A DNA stretch of 64,000 bases from the NCBI GenBank assembly GCA_026874595.1, contig CM049322.1:41288840-41352839 (forward strand), written 5' to 3'. The translations under genes were made by a program, and so were the position numbers. Positions 60,059-64,000 of the stretch are shown here, piece after piece. How positions within the stretch are numbered: the first letter of the stretch is position 1; every line of letters begins with the position of its first letter. The notes below the pieces were generated by a model. That model had not been told where the DNA came from, did not search any database, and saw only the letters and a program-made list of their open reading frames with translations. The DNA comes from Sipunculus nudus (taxonomy: Eukaryota > Annelida > Sipuncula > Golfingiida > Sipunculidae).

Positions 60059-62328
60059 CGGTGAGGATTGACCGTCAGTTTATCAAGGGACTAAAGAATG
60101 GCGACGAATGTAAGCTGCACGTCTTCATAGATGGAAGTCCGCAAGCATACGGTACAGCTATATACATCAGCTGTAATGGCGAAACGTCCCTCGTAATGGC
60201 CAAAACCCGAGTTAAACCACTCAAACCTATCACCATACCACGCATGGAACTTATGGGAGCAGTTATAGGGACAAGACTGGCTAAGTTTGTAATAAATGCA
60301 TTACAAAACAAACTGCGCATTACAAGAACAATCATGTGGATTGACAGCCAAATAGTGATTCACTGGATTAAAGGAAACAAGAAACTCCCTACTTTCGTTC
60401 ACAATAGAGTGAAAGACATAAAAGAAATGGGCTGTGAAGTGAGATATTGCCCAACGAAAGACAACCCCGCAGACTTGCTGACAAGAGGCATAACAGCAAG
60501 TGCCCTGGAGAAATCTGATCTATGGTGGAAAGGGCCCAATTGGCTCAGCGACGGTGACTGGCCGATCTGTGACACTTTTGACAGTCAAGTGTTACTCGCG
60601 CAAGATCAAAACAATGAAAATGAACCCGCTATTCCGGCACAAGTGCAAGATACAGGCATACACAAGGTCATGGATATTGAACGCTACAGCAGTCTGGACA
60701 AGCTGCTTCGCGTTACCGCGTTAGTTTTACGTTTCGTTGACATTCTCAAGTGCAAGATCACATCTGGACAGAAATGTCATTTGTCAGTGCAAGGACTTAC
60801 CAGAGCTGAAACTGTTTGGATTAAAACAACGCAGACAGAGACCATCAGCCACGAGATCGCCGCTATTCAAAACAAAGATTCGGTAAAGCCGAGTTTAGTT
60901 ACACAACTGCGCTTGTTTCTGGGCAGTGACGGTGTCGTCCGCTTAGGCGGGAGGCTACACAATGCGCCTGTTCCTAGGGATACAAAATTTCCAGTATTTC
61001 TGCCAAAGAAACACAGATTCACCACGCTTGTTGTACAAAACGCTCACGCAAAGGTTCTTCATTCTGGAATGCCAACAACAGTTACATACATTCGTCAAAG
61101 ATTTTGGATTCCTAGAATACATGAAATTGTGAAATCAGTAATAAGAAAATGTGTCACATGTTTGAGAATTACCGGCAAGCCTTACAGATCACCAATTTCA
61201 CCACCTCTTCAGTCATTCAAAGTTACTGAAGCGCCACCCTTCACAATAACTGGAATTGATTTTGCCGGTCCACTCTATGTCATATCACCAAAGATAAGTA
61301 CAGAAGACAAGGTTTACATATGTCTGTTCACCTGTGCAGTTACACGTGCAATTCACCTTGAAATCGTTAATGACCTATCAGCCGGGACATTCCTGAATGC
61401 ATTCAGACGATTTTGTGCAAGACGTTCAGTCCCAAGCAAAATCATATCCGATAACGCCATGTCATTCTTGTCTGCAGCAGATGAGATCGGAAAAATCACA
61501 AGGTCGCAAACTGTACAAAATCACATGATCAGTAATCGTGTAGAGTGGAAATTTATCCCTAAAAGAGCCCCATGGTTCGGGGGTTTCTGGGAAAGATTAA
61601 TCGGGCTCACCAAGACCGTCATGAAGAAGGTATTGGGACGCGCACGCGTTACGCTTGATGAACTAACCACAGTGACAACTGAGGTGGAATCAGTGCTTAA
61701 TGACCGCCCGCTTACATATGTCGGTGAAGATGAACCGCTGACATCATCACATTTGCTCCATGGTCGCATACTTAACACCATGCCCCACCAGAACAATGAT
61801 GCTGACGAGATCATGGACCCAAACTTCATATTGACGCGCCAGCGGACCATAGAGAAACGTGCGAAATACCTTGCGAAGATCCATCAAGATTTCTGGCAAC
61901 GTTGGGCAAGAGAGTATTTACCCGCGCTACGTGAAAGACACAGTGCTACTGGGAAAACAGATAATGCTATCAAAGTGGGCGATGTTGTTATTGTCCACAG
62001 CGATGACAAACGCAGGATATACTGGCACATGGCCATAGTGCAGGAGTTCAATCTCGGTAAAGATGGGCTAGCGCGATCGGCGGCCATCAGAACAAAACAA
62101 GGACTGACCACCCGTCCAATCACGAAACTCTATCCGCTCGAGATATCCTGCGACTCAGTGCAGGAGTTCAGTGATACAGTAAAACAAAGTGACACTCCCA
62201 GTGACAAATTGGTTAACGACAAGTCAACGACCTGTTGTCCTTCTAGGTCAAGACCTGCCACGCGCCGGGCAGCAGTCAGAGCACGCGAGCAAGTGAAAGC
62301 GTGGACAGATACATTACTAAGAGACTGA
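60022..62328 (+). CDS. BEL/Pao RNase H-integrase-DUF5641
   Basis: Open frame of about 770 codons. RNase H: VFIDGSPQAYG, IPRMELMG, MWIDSQ and NPADLLTRG supply the D-E-D-D residues. Integrase: a zinc-binding region from LHSG through CVTC (about 61060-61160); then GIDFAGPLYV (first Asp), SDNAMSF (second Asp) and APWFGGFWERLIG (Glu), so the catalytic triad is complete. The C-terminal WQRWAREYLPALRERH ... IKVGDVVIV matches the DUF5641 domain common in BEL/Pao polyproteins. No internal stop. The true protein would be continuous with RT. The stop codon is at 62326-62328. Confidence 0.88.
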   Translation, partial: WHAIATELQAALTVRIDRQFIKGLKNGDECKLHVFIDGSPQAYGTAIYISCNGETSLVMAKTRVKPLKPITIPRMELMGAVIGTRLAKFVINALQNKLRITRTIMWIDSQIVIHWIKGNKKLPTFVHNRVKDIKEMGCEVRYCPTKDNPADLLTRGITASALEKSDLWWKGPNWLSDGDWPICDTFDSQVLLAQDQNNENEPAIPAQVQDTGIHKVMDIERYSSLDKLLRVTALVLRFVDILKCKITSGQKCHLSVQGLTRAETVWIKTTQTETISHEIAAIQNKDSVKPSLVTQLRLFLGSDGVVRLGGRLHNAPVPRDTKFPVFLPKKHRFTTLVVQNAHAKVLHSGMPTTVTYIRQRFWIPRIHEIVKSVIRKCVTCLRITGKPYRSPISPPLQSFKVTEAPPFTITGIDFAGPLYVISPKISTEDKVYICLFTCAVTRAIHLEIVNDLSAGTFLNAFRRFCARRSVPSKIISDNAMSFLSAADEIGKITRSQTVQNHMISNRVEWKFIPKRAPWFGGFWERLIGLTKTVMKKVLGRARVTLDELTTVTTEVESVLNDRPLTYVGEDEPLTSSHLLHGRILNTMPHQNNDADEIMDPNFILTRQRTIEKRAKYLAKIHQDFWQRWAREYLPALRERHSATGKTDNAIKVGDVVIVHSDDKRRIYWHMAIVQEFNLGKDGLARSAAIRTKQGLTTRPITKLYPLEISCDSVQEFSDTVKQSDTPSDKLVNDKSTTCCPSRSRPATRRAAVRAREQVKAWTDTLLRD

Positions 62329-62786
62329 TTTATTACGGACTCGTCATGTTATGATTTGATCATATACCCATTTATACGCTCATAGTTATTATACGTGCAT
62401 GAATAGTTTCGTATTTATAGATTGCATTAATTGAGATATTTTAGCATATTGGGCGTATTGAAGCCTTTTTTTAATTACTCCTTATTCAAAGTACTGTCTG
62501 AACATAAATTACACGAAGCGTTACGCTCTATTGCGAAGTTTATTACATTTAGTGCTTGAGTTTTTGAAGAGGTTCATTGCTTTAGATATACCGTAGACTA
62601 AATATATGTTCTACATATATAGTTATATATTGAATATTGATAGTATTGGTAATCTTATTTTGATTACATTTTTTCAAGTATATTTTCATCATGCTATCAA
62701 GTATAAGTTTTCGTAAGTATTCAGATCATTTTTATAAGACGTAGGATAATTTCACTCCATCTTCTCCCCCCCCCCCCCCCGGAGGA

Positions 62787-63156
62787 TGTCGGAAAGTATA
62801 AGTGCATGTACTGGGATTTACTGGTCCTTGGTCATCCTGCCTTGCTTCAGTTTTAGTCCATAGTAATACGACCTAACAAAGGATCTCAATGTAAACATGT
62901 AACATGTCTCTCAAGAAACAGAACTCATTCTGACACGCATTAAGATTAATTCTCTTTGTTTCCCACAATGTCTAGACAGTACCCTTATATGGCATATGTC
63001 TCAAGGCAAGAGCCCCGCTGTAGTTTATGTGAATAAACAGTAATGATTTGTATCTTCAAGTGAAAACACGTCTCTTGTTGTTCATCCGTTCCAACCAATT
63101 CAAATCGAACCCGCTTCTGTGGGAAAAGCTAGTGAACTTTATTTGTCATTTCCACA
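62787..63156 (+). repeat. 3' LTR of BEL/Pao element
   Basis: Starts TGTCGG after C16-GGAGGA and ends CATTTCCACA, 370 bp. Differences from the 5' LTR are concentrated at CCCTTG/CCTTGG, CTCGCTCC/CTTGCTTC, one inserted G (TATGGCATATG) and the last 12 bases. The preceding interval 62329-62786 is the AT-rich 3' untranslated part. Confidence 0.9.
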
Positions 63157-63164
63157 CTCTCTCT

Positions 63165-63180
63165 TTCTATATATATATAG

Positions 63181-63226
<46 letters not shown>

Positions 63227-63234
63227 GATATATT

Positions 63235-63269
<35 letters not shown>

Positions 63270-63392
63270 ATTTATATACAAGTAGTATATGAGTGCTGAA
63301 CGAATCCAACAGTGCTCTATTAGCCTGATGCTAAGAGGTGATGCACAGAGTTTACAACTGAACATTTTCCTTTTAAATTATGTATACTGGTG

Positions 63393-63420
<28 letters not shown>
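63165..63420. repeat. CT/TA/TG compound microsatellite
   Basis: TATATA and CTCTCT runs from 63165 to about 63280, and TATATA then (TG)n at 63395-63422. This is the continuation of the CT tract in which the BEL element sits. Confidence 0.85.
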
Positions 63421-63423
<3 letters not shown>

Positions 63424-63558
63424 ATGGGAGTGTCTAATTTCAAATATCAAGCAGCAAGCCAGCGAAGTAACATACAAAATAACTTCGAGAATAAAGAAAA
63501 AGTCAAATCAGGCGATCAAGAACAATGTTTTTTGTATCATGATGACACTTGTAAAGGG

Positions 63559-64000
63559 ACATATTGAACATAAAACGTGGCTGTCAAATATTTAGCCCTC
63601 CGCCTGAGTATATATTGCGGGCACTTGAGTTTTACCGACGATTAACTGTTGAGCTAGTTGGCGCTGACTGCATCCTGGTGTTTCCGCCTTGATTAACACC
63701 ACTTTCTCATTCATGGAGCGCTCATTCCGAGGCATGGTCGCACAACAGCAAGCAATTTAAACGCAAACTGAACATGTAGAGAAATAAACTGACAGCGATT
63801 TATCTGATAAGGCAAGACAATGGATTTGCCCCAATGCAAGCTTTGTATTTATACATTTGACTGACTGCTCAATACTCAGTGTGAGTAAGGTATGAGCACA
63901 TTTAGGATTAACTAGATCATTAATTTGACCAGGGAGGATCGAACATTATGTGATGAGTAAAGATATTAAGCTCTCACTCCCGCACTTTTGGTAACTGTAA
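63559..64000 (-). mobile_element. partial second copy of sequence inside the 42.6-43.6 kb DNA transposon, inverted
   Basis: The reverse complement of 63559-63660 and 63850-64000 matches about 43000-43268 (GTGGCTGTCAAATATTTAGCC, GAGTATATATTGCGGGCAC, GACTGACTGCTCAATACTCA, ATTAGGATTAAC-type blocks). About 190 bases (63661-63850) are absent from the 43 kb copy. It abuts the right edge of duplication copy 2 and runs off the window, so no terminus is seen. Confidence 0.7.

Larger units (their letters stand above)
56526..63156 (+). mobile_element. BEL/Pao LTR retrotransposon, nearly complete
   Basis: 6631 bp with LTRs of 369 bp (56526-56894) and 370 bp (62787-63156) that differ at only a handful of positions, about 98% identical. 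Termini are TGTCGG...ACA. The primer-binding site TTGGTGCCGAGACC follows the 5' LTR. GGAGGA precedes the 3' LTR. CTCTC borders both ends (56521-56525 and 63157-63161), consistent with a 5-bp target duplication but lying in a CT microsatellite. The internal region encodes gag, protease, RT, RNase H and integrase in BEL order, in long open stretches separated by three frame changes. Confidence 0.92.
55350..63560. repeat. segmental duplication copy 2, split by the BEL/Pao insertion
   Basis: 55350-56525 and 63157-63560 are the counterpart of 46240-47159 plus 53098-53700. There is no gypsy element at the equivalent of 47160 (near 56055) and no MITE at the equivalent of 46795, so these positions show the pre-insertion state. 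Confidence 0.75.

Overview
This is a eukaryotic, animal-type window: long AT-rich intergenic DNA, many microsatellites, genes split by GT-AG introns, and several classes of metazoan retrotransposon. The combination of a tandem LRR-Ig receptor family, dispersed repeats built on TGACCTTTGACCT, an integrase-before-RT Ty3/gypsy element and a BEL/Pao element suggests a marine invertebrate, probably a lophotrochozoan such as a mollusc or brachiopod. That placement is an inference and is not firm.

Left half (1-30 kb): a tandem cluster of leucine-rich-repeat + Ig-like single-pass receptors, all on the minus strand. There are four complete two-exon genes (3166-5306, 11347-13396, 14562-18119, 27350-29536), one gene cut by the left edge (1-229) and one internally deleted pseudogene (19180-20488). 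In each complete gene, exon 1 encodes signal peptide, LRRs, LRR C-cap, Ig domain and stalk. A phase-0 intron follows, and exon 2 encodes the membrane segment and a 120-150 residue cytoplasmic tail. The tails share a class I SH3-ligand motif (RPLPxVP), several YxxP tyrosine motifs, a CxC cluster and, in two genes, a C-terminal YDEI, so these look like tyrosine-signalling receptors. The third gene, the pseudogene and the last gene form a recent subfamily that was duplicated together with its flanks. Between them lie a repeat array with DR1-like nuclear-receptor half-sites (7.0-9.0 kb), a roughly 2.2 kb tandem array whose units carry tRNA-like A and B boxes (20.7-22.9 kb), and a decayed LINE (about 23.3-26.4 kb, minus strand).

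Middle (30-46 kb): mostly non-coding. It holds a LINE 3' fragment (31.8-32.8 kb), microsatellites, a four-exon monocarboxylate-transporter-like pseudogene with two frameshifts and a nonsense codon (37278-39825), another LINE 3' fragment (40.4-41.3 kb), a 39-bp-arm hairpin flanked by a 12-bp direct repeat (41.6 kb), and a 1-kb DNA transposon with CAGTGGAACCCC termini (42583-43592).

Right end (46-64 kb): a diverged segmental duplication. Copy 1 (about 46.2-53.7 kb) was split by a decayed Ty3/gypsy element with gag-PR-INT-RT-RNaseH order (47160-53097). Copy 2 (about 55.35-63.56 kb) was split by a young BEL/Pao element with near-identical LTRs (56526-63156). Each copy preserves the empty site of the other copy's insertion. 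The window ends in a second, inverted copy of sequence also found inside the 42.6-43.6 kb element.
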